DNA of 64,000 nucleotides from Burkholderiaceae bacterium (GCA_021463505.1 JAJTYR010000006.1:29411-93410); one strand, 5' to 3'; shown: positions 10,325 to 21,972, numbered from the stretch's first letter. Notes: generated by a model from the sequence alone, not told the origin. Numbers and translations: made by a program.

Positions 10325-11755
10325 TCAGCCTTCCAGCTTGTACTCGACCCAGGTGCGATCGCGCAGCTGTCGCAGCCAGTCCTGGTAGTTCTCGTCGATG
10401 CGCCGCTCACGCAGCGCCTGGCGGGCCACCTGGCGCATGCGATCGGGCGACGCCGCGTCGGTGCGCCGCTCGAGAACCTGGATCAGGTGCACGCCGAACG
10501 GCGTGCGCACCGGACCGCTGATCTGGCCCGGCGCAAGCGCATTCATCGCGCGCTCGAATTCCGGCACGGTGTCGCCGGGATGGATCCAGCCCAGGTCGCC
10601 ACCGCGACCCGCGCTGCCGTCGACCGAGTACTGTCGTGCCAGCTCGGCGAAGTCGCCGGTGCCGGCCTCGACGCGGCGTCGGATGTCGTTCAGGCGGCGC
10701 AACGCCTCGTCTTCGGTGACGAGTTCGTTCGGGCGGATCAGGATGTGGCGCGCGTGCGTCTGGGTGACCGGTACGCTGCTCGCGCCCTGGGGTGCGGCGG
10801 CACGCCGCTCGAGCAGCTTCACCACGTGAAAACCTGCGGGACTGCGAAGGAGCGGCGAGACCTGCCCCGGCTCGAGCCGGGCCGTCGCATCGACGAACAA
10901 TTGCGGCAGGCGCCCGGCGGCGCGCCAGCCGAGCGAGCCACCGCTCATCGCCTCGGGCGCATCGGAGAACGCTGCCGCCAGGCGCGCGAAATCGCTGCCC
11001 CGCTGCAACTGGCGGATGACTTCCTCGCCGCGCTGGCGCTGACGCTCGATCTGCTCGGCCGTGGCGCCCTCGGGCACTGCCAGCAGGATCTGCGCGACGT
11101 GCAACTCGGCGCCCGCTCCCGACCCCTCGGGCTGCGCGGCGAGGAACGCATCGACGTCCGCGTCGCTGATCTGCACACGACTGTCGACTTCGCGTTCGCG
11201 CAGGCGTCTCCGGATGAGTTCGTCGCGCACGTCGTCGCGCAGGCGCGTGAAGCCGGTGCCGTCGTGCTCGACACGCTCGCGCAGTTGCGCCACCGTCATC
11301 CGGTTTTCCTGCGCGATCGTGGCGATCGTCCGGTCGACCTGCGCGTCGTCGATGCGGATCCCGGCCTCGCGGGCGGCCTGGATCTGCGCGCGGTCGACGA
11401 TCAGGCGCTCGAGAACCTGCTTCTCGAGGACGTCGGCCGGTGGCGTCTCGATGCGTTGCTCGCGCAGCTGTCGTTCGATCGTCTTCATGCGCAACGCCAG
11501 CTCGCCGGCGGTGATTGCCTCGCTGTTGACCACCGCCACGATCCGGTCGATCGGGCGCGCTGCGATGCCTGCTGCCGCGCCGGCCGCAGGCGCCGGCCGT
11601 GCCGGCGGCGCAGCCGGCTGCGCCGCCGCCGCTCCCGGCGCTGCGGCAGCGACCAGCCACGCGAAGCCGGGCAGCGCAAGCGCGACGAACAGTGACAGTG
11701 CGCGCGCGACGCCGCCGGTGCGGGCGACGAAATCGGGAAACAGGTGTCGAAGCAT
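10325..11755 (-). CDS. surA: Periplasmic peptidyl-prolyl isomerase/chaperone SurA
   Basis: SurA escorts outer-membrane beta-barrel proteins, including LptD encoded next to it, across the periplasm. The 476-residue product starts with a hydrophobic export signal (about residues 18-45) followed by an Ala/Pro-rich linker. The N-terminal chaperone domain opens with IDRIVAVVNSEAIT. Two parvulin-type domains follow, each with its characteristic start (HVAQILLAVPEG and HARHILIRPNEL), and the C-terminal helix ends the protein. The ATG overlaps the lptD stop by one base. The order lptD-surA-rsmA is standard apart from the missing pdxA. Confidence 0.94.
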   Translation of the reverse strand: MLRHLFPDFVARTGGVARALSLFVALALPGFAWLVAAAAPGAAAAQPAAPPARPAPAAGAAAGIAARPIDRIVAVVNSEAITAGELALRMKTIERQLREQRIETPPADVLEKQVLERLIVDRAQIQAAREAGIRIDDAQVDRTIATIAQENRMTVAQLRERVEHDGTGFTRLRDDVRDELIRRRLREREVDSRVQISDADVDAFLAAQPEGSGAGAELHVAQILLAVPEGATAEQIERQRQRGEEVIRQLQRGSDFARLAAAFSDAPEAMSGGSLGWRAAGRLPQLFVDATARLEPGQVSPLLRSPAGFHVVKLLERRAAAPQGASSVPVTQTHARHILIRPNELVTEDEALRRLNDIRRRVEAGTGDFAELARQYSVDGSAGRGGDLGWIHPGDTVPEFERAMNALAPGQISGPVRTPFGVHLIQVLERRTDAASPDRMRQVARQALRERRIDENYQDWLRQLRDRTWVEYKLEG

Positions 11756-14067
11756 CACTCGTAACCGAAGTAGCGCGACGGCAGCTCGGGCCGGTCGTGG
11801 GGCAGGCGGTAGCCCGGAATGTTCCGTCGCAATATACCAAAGGGATCCGAGCCGATCCGGGCCAGACCCTTGAGTTCGAGCTGCAGAAAAAACGCAGTCG
11901 TGGACTGTCCCTGCGCCGTGCGGAACCTCTGCAGCACGAAACTCGTTCCCCAGCAGCACGAACTGTACTCGACTCCGAGCACCGCCTCGATCACGCCGCG
12001 CTCGTTGGGCACCTGACTGATCGGGTCGACCCCGTTGCCGAGAAACGAGTAATTCAGTCGCCCGAGCATGACCCAGCGCGGCGCCACCGGCCAGCGCCAC
12101 GAGGTGTCGAGCTGGCCGAGCTCGTCGCGCCGGTAACGCAGGCCCAGGTTCAGGATGCGTCCGTCCGGCGGCAGGTAGCGCCACAGTGCCGAGAACCTCG
12201 GGATGCCGCCGTCGCGTACGCTGTACTGCAGGCCGGTGTCGAAGCTCATGCCGCCCCCGAACTCGCCGGCCGCGGCCAGCAGCACGTCGGAGCGCTCGTC
12301 GGTGCGCGGTGGCATGCCGGGAATCGCGACGCGCTGCCCGGAGAAATAAAGGCGCTGGCCCACGGCGAAGCGCAAGCGCTCGGCGCCGCTCGACGGATCG
12401 ATCACCCGCGAGATCGCGGCCGCAGTCAGCTGGTCGACGTCGGCGATGCGGTCGTTGCCGATGAACGTGTTCTCGGAGAACAGCTGCGCGAAGTTGAAGT
12501 CGGCCACCGTCGTGTCGAAGACCGGGATCCGGGACTGGTCGCGGTAGGGGGTGCGCACGTAGAACAGCCGCGGCTCGAGCGTCTGCGTCACGTCGCGCCC
12601 CAGGAGATGCGCGGCGCGCTCGAACACCATGCCCGCGTCGATCGACCACGTCGGCACCACGCGGCTGCTCGACGAGGACGTCGCACCCGGATCCGTCAAC
12701 TGGTAGCTGGTCGCGTGCAGCGAGACCTTCGGAACGATCGACCAGCCCGGCCGCACGATCGGGTAGCTGAACTGCGGATTGGCCACCAGCCGCCAGCCTT
12801 CGACCAGCCCCGGGCGCGGCGCGCCGAATCGCGTTGCGTCGAGCAGCGTGTCGACGTCGAAGCCGCGCACGTCGCGCTGCACGTTGCGCAACTGCACCTG
12901 CGGCACGCGCTCGTACGGGCCGGGGCGGGCGTCGAGGATCGCCTGCCAGGTCTGCACGCTGACCAGCGTCGACCAGTCGCCGCCGAGCGAGCGCGACGCG
13001 TTGAACACGCGCGGCAGCACGCGCTCCGAACTGCTCAGGATCGAGCGCGAATAGTCGACGAAGTAGTCGTCGTCGGACACACCGCGCACCAGCCAGTTGC
13101 CGCCCCAGCCGCTCCAGTTGGTGAACGTGTTGTGGACGTCGTAGAAGAAGCGGGTGCTGCCGGTCTTCGGGTCGGACGGATTCACGTCGAACCCGATGCC
13201 GCCGAAGTAGGTGGGTTCGAGATAGCGGAATTCGCCGCCGAGCCGCACACCGCGCCGGGCGCTGACGCCGGGATGGAAGGTGAAGTCGCGGTTCGGCGCG
13301 ATGTTCCAGTAGTAGGGCACCACCACCTCGCCGCCGCTGCGCGAGTTGATCGACAGCGACGGCACGAGAAAGCCGCTGCGCCGCTCGTCGGACAGCGGAA
13401 AGGCAAAGACCGGCGCGCCGAGAATCTTCAGCCCCTTGAAGTACAGGCTCGCCGATCGCCCGGTGCCGTCGCCGGAGGCCTCGTCGATCGTCAGCGTGTC
13501 GCTCGTCAGCAGCCAGTCGGGGTTGTCGGGTTCGCAGGTGGTGTAGGTCGCGCGATGCAGCCGCGTCAGGTCCGGACCCAGGAAGTCCATCCGCTCGGCC
13601 TGCCCGCGCCCGCCGTACCGTCCGAGGTAATAGGTCGGCGTCTCGAACCATCCCTCGTTGGCATCGAGCTTCAGCAGCAGCTGCGGGCCCGTGAAGACGT
13701 TGCCCTGGCGGGCGACCCGGACGGCGCCGACGGCCATCACCTCGTCGTCGGCCTCGTAGTACGTCAGTCGGTCGGCGCGAATCACCGTGCCCGCCCTGCG
13801 CACCTCGGCGTCGCCCTCGAGCGTGGTCTCGCGACCGGTGCGTCCCGACAGGCGCTCGCCACGCCCGAACACCGGGCGCCCCTCGCCGATGGCGGCGCGT
13901 TCCTCGCCCAGGCGCGGATCGAGCTTCAGCGCCACCGACTGTGCCGACTGCCCCGTCGCGGCGTCGCCGGAGCCTGCCGGCTGTGCCACGGCGATCGCGG
14001 ATGCGAACAACCCGGCGAGCAGGCTCGCAGCGTACACTGGGGTCGTGCGGAAGCGTGTCCGGCGCAT
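11755..14067 (-). CDS. lptD: LPS-assembly outer-membrane protein LptD
   Basis: LptD, with lipoprotein LptE, inserts lipopolysaccharide into the outer leaflet of the outer membrane. The start at 14067 gives a basic N-terminus followed by a hydrophobic signal peptide ending near AVAQPA, and about 770 residues in all. The N-terminal jellyroll (OstA-like) region includes LEGDAEVRRAGTVIRADRL. The rest is a long beta-barrel rich in Tyr and Arg with the conserved LRYRRDELGQLDTSWRW region. A cysteine pair lies near the C-terminal barrel end (SSCCWGTSF). A longer in-frame start at 14229 would overlap the divergent amgK and is rejected. Confidence 0.95.
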   Translation of the reverse strand: MRRTRFRTTPVYAASLLAGLFASAIAVAQPAGSGDAATGQSAQSVALKLDPRLGEERAAIGEGRPVFGRGERLSGRTGRETTLEGDAEVRRAGTVIRADRLTYYEADDEVMAVGAVRVARQGNVFTGPQLLLKLDANEGWFETPTYYLGRYGGRGQAERMDFLGPDLTRLHRATYTTCEPDNPDWLLTSDTLTIDEASGDGTGRSASLYFKGLKILGAPVFAFPLSDERRSGFLVPSLSINSRSGGEVVVPYYWNIAPNRDFTFHPGVSARRGVRLGGEFRYLEPTYFGGIGFDVNPSDPKTGSTRFFYDVHNTFTNWSGWGGNWLVRGVSDDDYFVDYSRSILSSSERVLPRVFNASRSLGGDWSTLVSVQTWQAILDARPGPYERVPQVQLRNVQRDVRGFDVDTLLDATRFGAPRPGLVEGWRLVANPQFSYPIVRPGWSIVPKVSLHATSYQLTDPGATSSSSSRVVPTWSIDAGMVFERAAHLLGRDVTQTLEPRLFYVRTPYRDQSRIPVFDTTVADFNFAQLFSENTFIGNDRIADVDQLTAAAISRVIDPSSGAERLRFAVGQRLYFSGQRVAIPGMPPRTDERSDVLLAAAGEFGGGMSFDTGLQYSVRDGGIPRFSALWRYLPPDGRILNLGLRYRRDELGQLDTSWRWPVAPRWVMLGRLNYSFLGNGVDPISQVPNERGVIEAVLGVEYSSCCWGTSFVLQRFRTAQGQSTTAFFLQLELKGLARIGSDPFGILRRNIPGYRLPHDRPELPSRYFGYE

Positions 14068-14172
14068 GCGTCGCGCATTCGGTGGCGCGGCGGAGCGCGC
14101 GGCGGTTCGGGGAGACAGCCCCTTCGATCGCGTTCGCCGGCGATGACCGGCGACTGCGAGCGGCTGTCGACT

Positions 14173-14178
14173 ATTATA
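14173..14178 (-). promoter_or_regulatory. Candidate -10 box TATAAT for lptD
   Basis: On the minus strand a perfect TATAAT lies 106 bases before the lptD start, in the 139-base gap shared with divergent amgK. The same AT-rich patch reads TATTAT on the plus strand (14172-14177) and may serve amgK. No clear -35 is visible for either. Confidence 0.4.
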
Positions 14179-14206
14179 CGGACTGCCCTTCGCGCGCCTC
14201 TCCCGC

Positions 14207-15256
14207 ATGACGCCTTCTTCCCAGGACACCCGGCTCGCCGAACTGCGCGGCTGGCTCGCCTCGCTCGGACCGGATCATGGGCTTGCCCTCGACACGATCC
14301 GCCCGGCCTCCGACGACGCCAGCTTCCGACGCTATTTCCGCATCGACGCAGCGCACGCCAGCGCGCCGAGCCTGATCGCGATGGATGCGCCGCCGCCGAT
14401 GGAAGACTGCCGCCCCTTCGTGCACGCGGCGCGCGTCTTCGCTGGCGCCGGTGTGAGCGTGCCCGCAGTGCGCGCCGCCGACCTCGAACGCGGATTCCTG
14501 CTGCTCGACGACTTCGGCTCGACCACCTACCTGTCGCAGGCGGGCACCGGCGAGACCGGCGCGCTTTACCGCGACGCGCTCGACGCGCTGCTCGCGCTGC
14601 AGGCCGCCAGCCGGCCCGGGGTCTTTCCCGACTACGACCGCACGCTGCTCGAACGCGAACTCCGCCTCTTTCCCGACTGGTACCTGGCCCGCCATCGCGG
14701 CATCACGCCCGGCCCGGCGATGCGCGCCACCCTTGCGACCACGTTCGAGCGGCTGCTGGCGAACAACCTGGCGCAGGGCCGGGTCTACGTGCACCGCGAC
14801 TACCATTCGCGCAACCTGATGGTGCTCGAGGGTGACGCCAATCCCGGCATCCTCGACTTCCAGGACGCGGTCTGCGGCCCGGTCAGCTACGACCTGGTCT
14901 CGCTGCTGCGCGATGCCTACGTCGCCTGGCCCGAGGAGCGCCAGCTCGACTGGGCCGCGCGCTACTGGGAGGGCGCGCGCCGGCGCGCGCTGCCGGTGCC
15001 CGCGGCCTTCGACGTCTTCTATCGCGACCTGGAGTGGATGGGCCTGCAGCGCCACCTGAAAGTGCTCGGCATCTTCGCGCGCCTGTGCCATCGCGACGGC
15101 AAGGACCGCTATCTCGCCGACATGCCGCTGGTGCTCGACCAGGCGCTGCGCTGCGCGCGACGCTATGGCGAGTTCGATGCGCTGGCGCGACTGATCGAAG
15201 ACGTCGAGCACGGCGTCGGCGGCGCGCCGGCGCGCGCGACCGGCCACACCTTCTGA
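14207..15256 (+). CDS. amgK: N-acetylmuramate/N-acetylglucosamine kinase AmgK
   Basis: AmgK is an aminoglycoside-phosphotransferase-fold kinase that phosphorylates MurNAc and GlcNAc at C1 in the cell-wall recycling route that bypasses de novo UDP-MurNAc synthesis. The 349-residue product has the Brenner-type catalytic loop HRDYHSRN (His196, Asp198) and a metal-binding LDFQD with Asp217. The pairing with murU immediately downstream (16 bases) is diagnostic for AmgK rather than a drug-resistance kinase. It is divergent from lptD, a conserved arrangement in beta- and gammaproteobacteria. The start is the ATG at 14207. Confidence 0.92.
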   Translation: MTPSSQDTRLAELRGWLASLGPDHGLALDTIRPASDDASFRRYFRIDAAHASAPSLIAMDAPPPMEDCRPFVHAARVFAGAGVSVPAVRAADLERGFLLLDDFGSTTYLSQAGTGETGALYRDALDALLALQAASRPGVFPDYDRTLLERELRLFPDWYLARHRGITPGPAMRATLATTFERLLANNLAQGRVYVHRDYHSRNLMVLEGDANPGILDFQDAVCGPVSYDLVSLLRDAYVAWPEERQLDWAARYWEGARRRALPVPAAFDVFYRDLEWMGLQRHLKVLGIFARLCHRDGKDRYLADMPLVLDQALRCARRYGEFDALARLIEDVEHGVGGAPARATGHTF

Positions 15257-15272
15257 CGCGGGCTCGTCGGCC

Positions 15273-15977
15273 ATGCACGCGATGATCCTGGCCGCGGGCC
15301 GCGGCGAACGCATGCGCCCGCTCACCGACACCTGCCCGAAGCCGCTGCTGCGCGCCGGCGGGCGTGCGCTGATCGAATGGCAGCTGCTGGCGCTGCGGCG
15401 CGCCGGCATCGTCGACGTCGTGATCAACCACGCACACCTGGGCGCGATGATCGAGCAGGCGCTCGGCGACGGAAGCCGCTGGGGCCTGCGCGTGCGCTAC
15501 TCGCCCGAGCGTGAGGCACTGGAGACGGCCGGCGGCATCGCCAATGCGCTGCCGCTGCTCGGTGACGATCCCTTTCTGGTGATGGCCGGCGACGTCTACA
15601 CGACGTTCGACCCGGCGCGCGCGCCGACGATCGCCGCGCAGATGCAGGCTGCCGGGCTCGCGGCCTGGTGCGTGCTGATCGACAACCCGCCCCATCACGC
15701 CGAGGGCGACTTCGCGCTGCGCGACGGCCACCTGCTGGCCGACGGGGCGCCGCGGCTCACCTTCAGCGGGATCGGCGTCTATCGTGCGGCGCTGTTCGAC
15801 GGCATCACGCCCGGCACGAAGGCGCCGCTGGCGCCGCTGCTGCGTGCGGCCGCGCGACGCCGCCTGGCGGGCGCGGAGTACTTCGGCGGACACTGGACCG
15901 ACGCGGGTACGCCGCAGCGCCTGGCCGAACTCGATGCACAATTGATGCGGCAGGCGCGGCCACGCAACGGCGCCTGA
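15273..15977 (+). CDS. murU: N-acetylmuramate-1-phosphate uridylyltransferase MurU
   Basis: MurU converts MurNAc-1-phosphate and UTP to UDP-MurNAc, completing the AmgK-MurU recycling pathway. The 234-residue nucleotidyltransferase opens with the signature MILAAGRGERMRPLTD and KPLL, which bind the nucleotide and catalytic lysine. The sugar-binding region contains VINHAHLGAMIEQ and a GD-type metal site (MAGDVYTTFD). Its length and its position right after amgK distinguish it from larger glucose-1-phosphate thymidylyltransferases. Confidence 0.92.
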   Translation: MHAMILAAGRGERMRPLTDTCPKPLLRAGGRALIEWQLLALRRAGIVDVVINHAHLGAMIEQALGDGSRWGLRVRYSPEREALETAGGIANALPLLGDDPFLVMAGDVYTTFDPARAPTIAAQMQAAGLAAWCVLIDNPPHHAEGDFALRDGHLLADGAPRLTFSGIGVYRAALFDGITPGTKAPLAPLLRAAARRRLAGAEYFGGHWTDAGTPQRLAELDAQLMRQARPRNGA

Positions 15978-15989
15978 GCGAGGATCCCG

Positions 15990-17359
<1,370 letters not shown>

Positions 17360-17363
<4 letters not shown>

Positions 17364-18448
17364 ACACCCCCCGAGCCGTGGTCCGCATCGAAGGGCGCGG
17401 CCCGGTCGGCATGGCGCTGGCGCTGTTCCTCTCCCGGCACGGTTTCGGTCCCGGCTCGATCGCGATCGACCCGATCCCCGTCGCGCTGCCGGCCTGGCTC
17501 GCGTCGCGCTCGATCGCGCTGTCGCTGGGCAGTTGGCAGCTGTTGTCGCGCGTGGCCGCGTTGCCGCCGGCGGCCCCCATCCTGCGGGTCGAAGCGTCGC
17601 TGCGCGGGCACGCCGGGCGCACGCGGCTGCAGGCCACCGACCTGCACGCACCGGCGCTCGGCCACGTGCTGCGCTACGGCCCGCTGCACCGTGCGCTTGC
17701 CGACGCCCTCGCCGCCCGGCCGGGGCTGACGAGAACCGGCGGGATCGCCGGTGCCGAAGCCGCGCTCACCGTGGCCGCCGACGGCGACCCGGGCGCGGCC
17801 TCGAAGGTGCACGACTTCGAGCAGACGGCGCTGCTCACCGAAGTCGTGGCCGGGCGTGATGGCCACGGCACCGCCTTCGAACGCTTCACCGACGAGGGCC
17901 CGCTCGCCCTGTTGCCGCTGCCGCAGCCGCGCCGTCACGCGCTCGTCTGGTGCGCCCGTCCGGCCGAGTCGGAGCGGCGCGCCGCGCTCGCGGCAGCGCA
18001 GTTCGAAACCGAGTTGCGCGCCGCCTTCGGCGGCACGCTCGGCGCATTGCGCCTCGACGGGGATCGCGTGCTCGCACCGCTGCAGCGCAAGGTGCGCAAC
18101 CCGGGCAGCGAACCGCGCCGCATCGCGATCGGCAACGCGGCGCAGGCGCTGCATCCGGTGGCCGGCCAGGGTCTGAACCTGGGGCTGCGCGACGCCTTCG
18201 AACTCGCCGTGCGGCTGGGCGAGTTGCGCGCCACCGATCGTCCGCTGGACGAAGCGGCAGCCGCGTTCGCGCGTGCCCGCCGCGCCGATCGGGCGATCAC
18301 GATCGCGATCACCGACGCGCTCGCGCAGGCCTTCACGTATCCCGCGATCGCGCGCCTCGAATCGTTGATGCTCGGCGTGCTCGACCTGGCCGCGCCCGCG
18401 CGCAATCGCTTCGCCGCATCGCTGATGTTCGGGCTGCGCAGCGGTTGA
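17360..18448 (+). CDS. FAD-dependent monooxygenase, UbiH/UbiF/VisC family
   Basis: This 362-residue flavoprotein resembles ubiquinone-biosynthesis hydroxylases. The N-terminal nucleotide-binding loop is GRGPVG at about residues 12-17. The family-defining second FAD motif is GNAAQALHPVAGQGLNLGLR near residue 250, followed by an R-rich C-terminal helix region. A weak DG-type motif (VAADGD) lies in the middle. The ATGA overlap with pepP matches the pepP-ubiH pairing seen in many proteobacteria, which supports UbiH (C4 hydroxylation), but UbiF or UbiI roles cannot be excluded from sequence alone. Confidence 0.82.
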
Positions 18449-18542
18449 ATCTTCCGGGGCGCTTTCCGGGCGCGTCCTTCACCGAGCGTCTCTTTTTGCG
18501 TGTTTGCCGACCCGCGCGCTACTGGTGCCGCGCCGATTTCGA

Positions 18543-18548
18543 TAGAAT
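18543..18548 (+). promoter_or_regulatory. Candidate -10 box TAGAAT upstream of dusB
   Basis: TAGAAT lies 41 bases before dusB in the 140-base gap after the monooxygenase gene. It would drive the dusB-fis-purH unit. The -35 region is unclear. Confidence 0.45.
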
Positions 18549-18588
18549 CGCGCTCCCCTGTCCCGCTGCTGCAACCCCTTCGTCCGCG

Positions 18589-19617
18589 ATGTCCACGGCT
18601 GCCCTCGTAATCGGCCCCCACGCGTTGCGCAATCGCGTGTTCGTGGCACCGATGGCAGGTGTCACGGACCGGCCGTTCCGGCAACTGTGCAAGCGGCTCG
18701 GCGCCGGCTACGCGGTGTCCGAAATGGCCACATCGAACCCGCGGCTGCGGGCAAGCCCGCAGACCTCGCGGCGCACCGACCACGCGGGCGAGATCGAGCC
18801 CAGGGCGGTGCAGATCGTCGGCACCGATCCGGCGACGATGGCCGAGGCCGCGCGCCACAACGTCGAGCGCGGCGCGCAGATCGTCGACATCAACATGGGC
18901 TGCCCGGCGAAGAAGGTCTGCAGCATCGCAGCCGGCGCGGCGCTGATGGCCAACGAGCCGCTGGCGATCGCGATCGTCGAGGCGGTCGTGCGCGCAGTCC
19001 GCGTGCCGGTCACCGTGAAGCTGCGCACCGGCCCCACGCCCGCCTCGCGCAACGCGGTCCGGCTCGCACGCGCATTCGAATCCGCCGGTGCGGCGATGCT
19101 GGCCGTGCACGGACGCACCCGCGCCTGCGCGTTCCGCGGCCGCGCCGAGTACGCGACGATCGCCGAGGTCAAGGCCGCGGTGTCGATTCCGGTCGTCGCC
19201 AACGGCGACGTCGACTCGCCGTGGAGCGCACGCGACGTGCTGCTCAGCACCGGCGCCGACGCGGTGATGATCGGTCGTGCGGCGCAGGGCAGGCCGTGGA
19301 TCTTTGGCCAGGTTGCCCACTTCCTGGCCACCGGCGAACTGCCCGCCGAACCCGACGATGCGGCGATCGCGGCACTGTTGCGCGATCACCTGCTCGATCA
19401 CTATGCCTTTCACGGCGAGGAGCGCGGCGTTCGCAGCGCCCGCAGGCACGTCGGCTGGTACCTGTCGGGCCGACCGGGCGCGCGCGAGTTCCTCGCGGCC
19501 TTCAACGCGCTCGACACCGCGGAAGCGCAACTCGCCGCTGCCGAGGCCTTCCTCGCGCACGACGGTCGCTGGCGCGCGGCCAACGACACCCGGATCCAGC
19601 GGAGCTACGCAGCATGA
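18589..19617 (+). CDS. dusB: tRNA-dihydrouridine synthase B
   Basis: DusB is an FMN-dependent enzyme reducing specific uridines in tRNA to dihydrouridine. The 342-residue protein has the TIM-barrel motif VFVAPMAGVTDRPFR at the N-terminus. The catalytic-cysteine motif is NMGCPAKKVC with Cys105, and the FMN phosphate-binding end of the barrel reads GADAVMIGRAAQGRPW. The start is the ATG at 18589; a much longer open frame upstream lacks any family similarity. fis follows with a four-base overlap, as in E. coli and most relatives, where dusB and fis are cotranscribed. Confidence 0.95.
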   Translation: MSTAALVIGPHALRNRVFVAPMAGVTDRPFRQLCKRLGAGYAVSEMATSNPRLRASPQTSRRTDHAGEIEPRAVQIVGTDPATMAEAARHNVERGAQIVDINMGCPAKKVCSIAAGAALMANEPLAIAIVEAVVRAVRVPVTVKLRTGPTPASRNAVRLARAFESAGAAMLAVHGRTRACAFRGRAEYATIAEVKAAVSIPVVANGDVDSPWSARDVLLSTGADAVMIGRAAQGRPWIFGQVAHFLATGELPAEPDDAAIAALLRDHLLDHYAFHGEERGVRSARRHVGWYLSGRPGAREFLAAFNALDTAEAQLAAAEAFLAHDGRWRAANDTRIQRSYAA

Positions 19618-19856
19618 CCAGACAGACCGCCCTGGATGACGCAGTTGCCCGCAGCCTCGAACGCTACTTCAACGACCTCGAAGGCACGCAGCCCAGCTCG
19701 ATCTACGAGATGGTGATCCAGGCGGTCGAGCGGCCCATGCTCGAAGTAGTGATGCGCGAAGCGCACGGCAACCAGCTGCGCGCCAGCGAGATGCTGGGCA
19801 TCAACCGCAACACGCTGCGCAAGAAGCTGCAACTGCACGGAATGCTGCGCCCATGA
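19614..19856 (+). CDS. fis: DNA-binding protein Fis
   Basis: Fis is a small nucleoid protein and global regulator that bends DNA and stimulates rRNA promoters. The 80-residue product contains the C-terminal helix-turn-helix [16 protein letters not shown], which is nearly invariant in the family. It lacks part of the flexible N-terminal arm of the 98-residue E. coli protein, normal for betaproteobacteria. It overlaps dusB by four bases upstream and purH by four bases downstream, so expression is probably tied to dusB. Confidence 0.95.
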   Translation: MTRQTALDDAVARSLERYFNDLEGTQPSSIYEMVIQAVERPMLEVVMREAHGNQLRASEMLGINRNTLRKKLQLHGMLRP

Positions 19857-21448
19857 CCCGGCCGATCCGGCGCGCGCTGATCAGCGTTTCCGACAAGTCA
19901 GGCATCGTCGAACTCGCGCGCGGGCTCGCCGCGCTGGGCATCGAGATCCTCTCCACGGGTGGCACCGCGAAGCTGCTCGCACAGCAGGACATCCCGGTCA
20001 TCGAAGTCGCCGACCAGACGCGCTTTCCCGAGATGCTCGACGGCCGCGTGAAGACACTGCACCCGGCGATCCACGGCGCGCTGCTCGCACGGCGCGAACT
20101 CGACGCGCACATGGCGGCGATCGCGGCGCACGGCATCGCCCCGATCGACCTGCTGGTGGTGAACCTCTATCCGTTCGAGGCCACCGTCGCGCGCCCCGAC
20201 TGCACGCTCGAAGACGCGATCGAGAACATCGACATCGGCGGACCGGCGATGGTGCGCTCGGGCGCGAAGAACTGGCGCGACGTCGCCGTGCTCACCGACG
20301 CGAGCCAGTACGCCACGGCGCTCGCCGGGATCCGCGCGAGCGGCGGACTGGCCGACGCAACGCGCTTCGGCCTGGCGGTGGCCGCGTTCGACGCGATCGC
20401 CCGCTACGACGGCGCGATCTCCGACTACCTCTCGTCGCTGCGCCCGGACGGCGCCCGCAGCGAGTTCCCCGGCCAGGCCAACGGCCGCTTCGTCAAGCTG
20501 CAGGACCTGCGCTACGGCGAGAACCCGCACCAGCGCGCGGCGTTCTATCGCGACCTGCACCCCGCGCCGGGCTCGCTGGTCACCGCGCGCCAGCTGCAGG
20601 GCAAGGAGCTGTCCTACAACAACATCGCCGACGCCGACGCCGCCTGGGAATGCGTGAAGAGCTTCGAGGCGCCGGCCTGCGTGATCGTCAAGCACGCCAA
20701 CCCGTGCGGCGCAGCGCTCGGCGCCGACGCCGCCAGTGCCTACGCACGCGCGTTCGCCACCGACCCCACATCGGCCTTCGGCGGCATCATCGCGTTCAAC
20801 CGGCCGGTCGACGGCGAAGCCGCGCGCGCGGTCGTGAAGCAGTTCGTCGAGGTGGTGCTCGCACCCTCCTATACCGACGAGGCGAAGCAGGTGTTCGTGG
20901 CCAGGGCCAACGCGCGCGTGCTCGAGATCGCGCTCGACGGCATCAGGCCCGGCGGCGCCACCGACCGGGAGCGCGGCCGCAATGCGCAGGACGTGAAGCG
21001 CATCGGCTCGGGCCTGCTCGTGCAGAGCGCCGACAACCGCGAAGTCACGCTGGGCGAGCTGAAAGTGGTCACGACGCGCGCACCCACGGACGCACAATTG
21101 CGCGACCTGCTGTTCGCGTGGCGCGTGGCGAAGTACGTGAAGTCGAACGCAATCGTCTTCTGCGGCGACGGCATGACGCTGGGCGTGGGCGCCGGCCAGA
21201 TGAGCCGCATCGACTCGGCGCGTATCGCGTCGATCAAGGCCGCCAACGCCGGCCTGCCGCTCGCCGGCTCGGTGGTCGCCTCCGACGCGTTCTTTCCATT
21301 TCGCGACGGACTGGACGTGGTCGCCGACGCCGGCGCAGCCGCGGTGATCCAGCCCGGCGGCTCGGTACGCGACGACGAGGTCATCGCCGCGGCCAACGAG
21401 CGCAGCGTCGCGATGGTCTTCACTGGCGTGCGGCACTTCCGGCACTGA
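19853..21448 (+). CDS. purH: Bifunctional AICAR formyltransferase/IMP cyclohydrolase
   Basis: PurH catalyses the last two steps of IMP synthesis. The 531-residue product has an N-terminal IMP cyclohydrolase (MGS-like) domain, with [19 protein letters not shown] and [14 protein letters not shown] in the first 80 residues. A C-terminal AICAR transformylase domain follows, with [11 protein letters not shown] and [10 protein letters not shown] (catalytic Lys and His). Both active sites appear intact and the length is standard. It begins within the fis stop codon and is followed 11 bases later by ruvC. Confidence 0.97.
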   Translation: MTRPIRRALISVSDKSGIVELARGLAALGIEILSTGGTAKLLAQQDIPVIEVADQTRFPEMLDGRVKTLHPAIHGALLARRELDAHMAAIAAHGIAPIDLLVVNLYPFEATVARPDCTLEDAIENIDIGGPAMVRSGAKNWRDVAVLTDASQYATALAGIRASGGLADATRFGLAVAAFDAIARYDGAISDYLSSLRPDGARSEFPGQANGRFVKLQDLRYGENPHQRAAFYRDLHPAPGSLVTARQLQGKELSYNNIADADAAWECVKSFEAPACVIVKHANPCGAALGADAASAYARAFATDPTSAFGGIIAFNRPVDGEAARAVVKQFVEVVLAPSYTDEAKQVFVARANARVLEIALDGIRPGGATDRERGRNAQDVKRIGSGLLVQSADNREVTLGELKVVTTRAPTDAQLRDLLFAWRVAKYVKSNAIVFCGDGMTLGVGAGQMSRIDSARIASIKAANAGLPLAGSVVASDAFFPFRDGLDVVADAGAAAVIQPGGSVRDDEVIAAANERSVAMVFTGVRHFRH

Positions 21449-21459
21449 GCCTGCACGCG

Positions 21460-21972
21460 GTGCGCATCCTCGGCATCGACCCGGGCCTGCGCCTCACCGG
21501 CTTCGGTATCGTCGATGCACAGGGCGGCGCGCTGCGCTACGTCGCCAGCGGCGTGATCCGCATCCCGGCCGGTGCGCTGCCGCCGCGGTTGAAGTCGATC
21601 CACGACGGTGTGGCCGAAGTGATCGCCGAGTACCGGCCCGAGACCGCGGTGGCCGAAATCGTCTTCGTCAACGTCAATCCGCAGTCGACGCTGCTGCTCG
21701 GCCAGGCACGCGGCGCGGCGATCACCACGCTGGTCACGCACGGCCTGGCGGTGCACGAGTACACCGCGCTGCAGGTCAAGCAGGCGGTGGTCGGCTACGG
21801 ACGCGCCGCCAAGCCGCAGGTGCAGGCAATGGTGCAGCACCTGCTGAGGTTGCCGGGCGTGCCCTCCACCGATGCCGCCGACGCGCTGGCCTGCGCGATC
21901 TGCCACGCGCACGCGACGACCATGACGGCCGCCGCCGGCGGCACCCGGATGCGCGGCGGCCGGCTCCGGTAA
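21460..21972 (+). CDS. ruvC: Holliday junction resolvase RuvC
   Basis: RuvC cleaves Holliday junctions symmetrically in complex with RuvAB. The 170-residue protein has the first acidic residue in [10 protein letters not shown], a glutamate in the VAEIVF segment, and the C-terminal pair of aspartates in STDAADALA; these are the four metal-binding carboxylates of the RNase H-fold active site. The start is GTG at 21460; no good ATG exists. The order ruvC-ruvA-ruvB with gaps of 10 and -4 bases indicates one operon. Confidence 0.95.
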   Translation: MRILGIDPGLRLTGFGIVDAQGGALRYVASGVIRIPAGALPPRLKSIHDGVAEVIAEYRPETAVAEIVFVNVNPQSTLLLGQARGAAITTLVTHGLAVHEYTALQVKQAVVGYGRAAKPQVQAMVQHLLRLPGVPSTDAADALACAICHAHATTMTAAAGGTRMRGGRLR

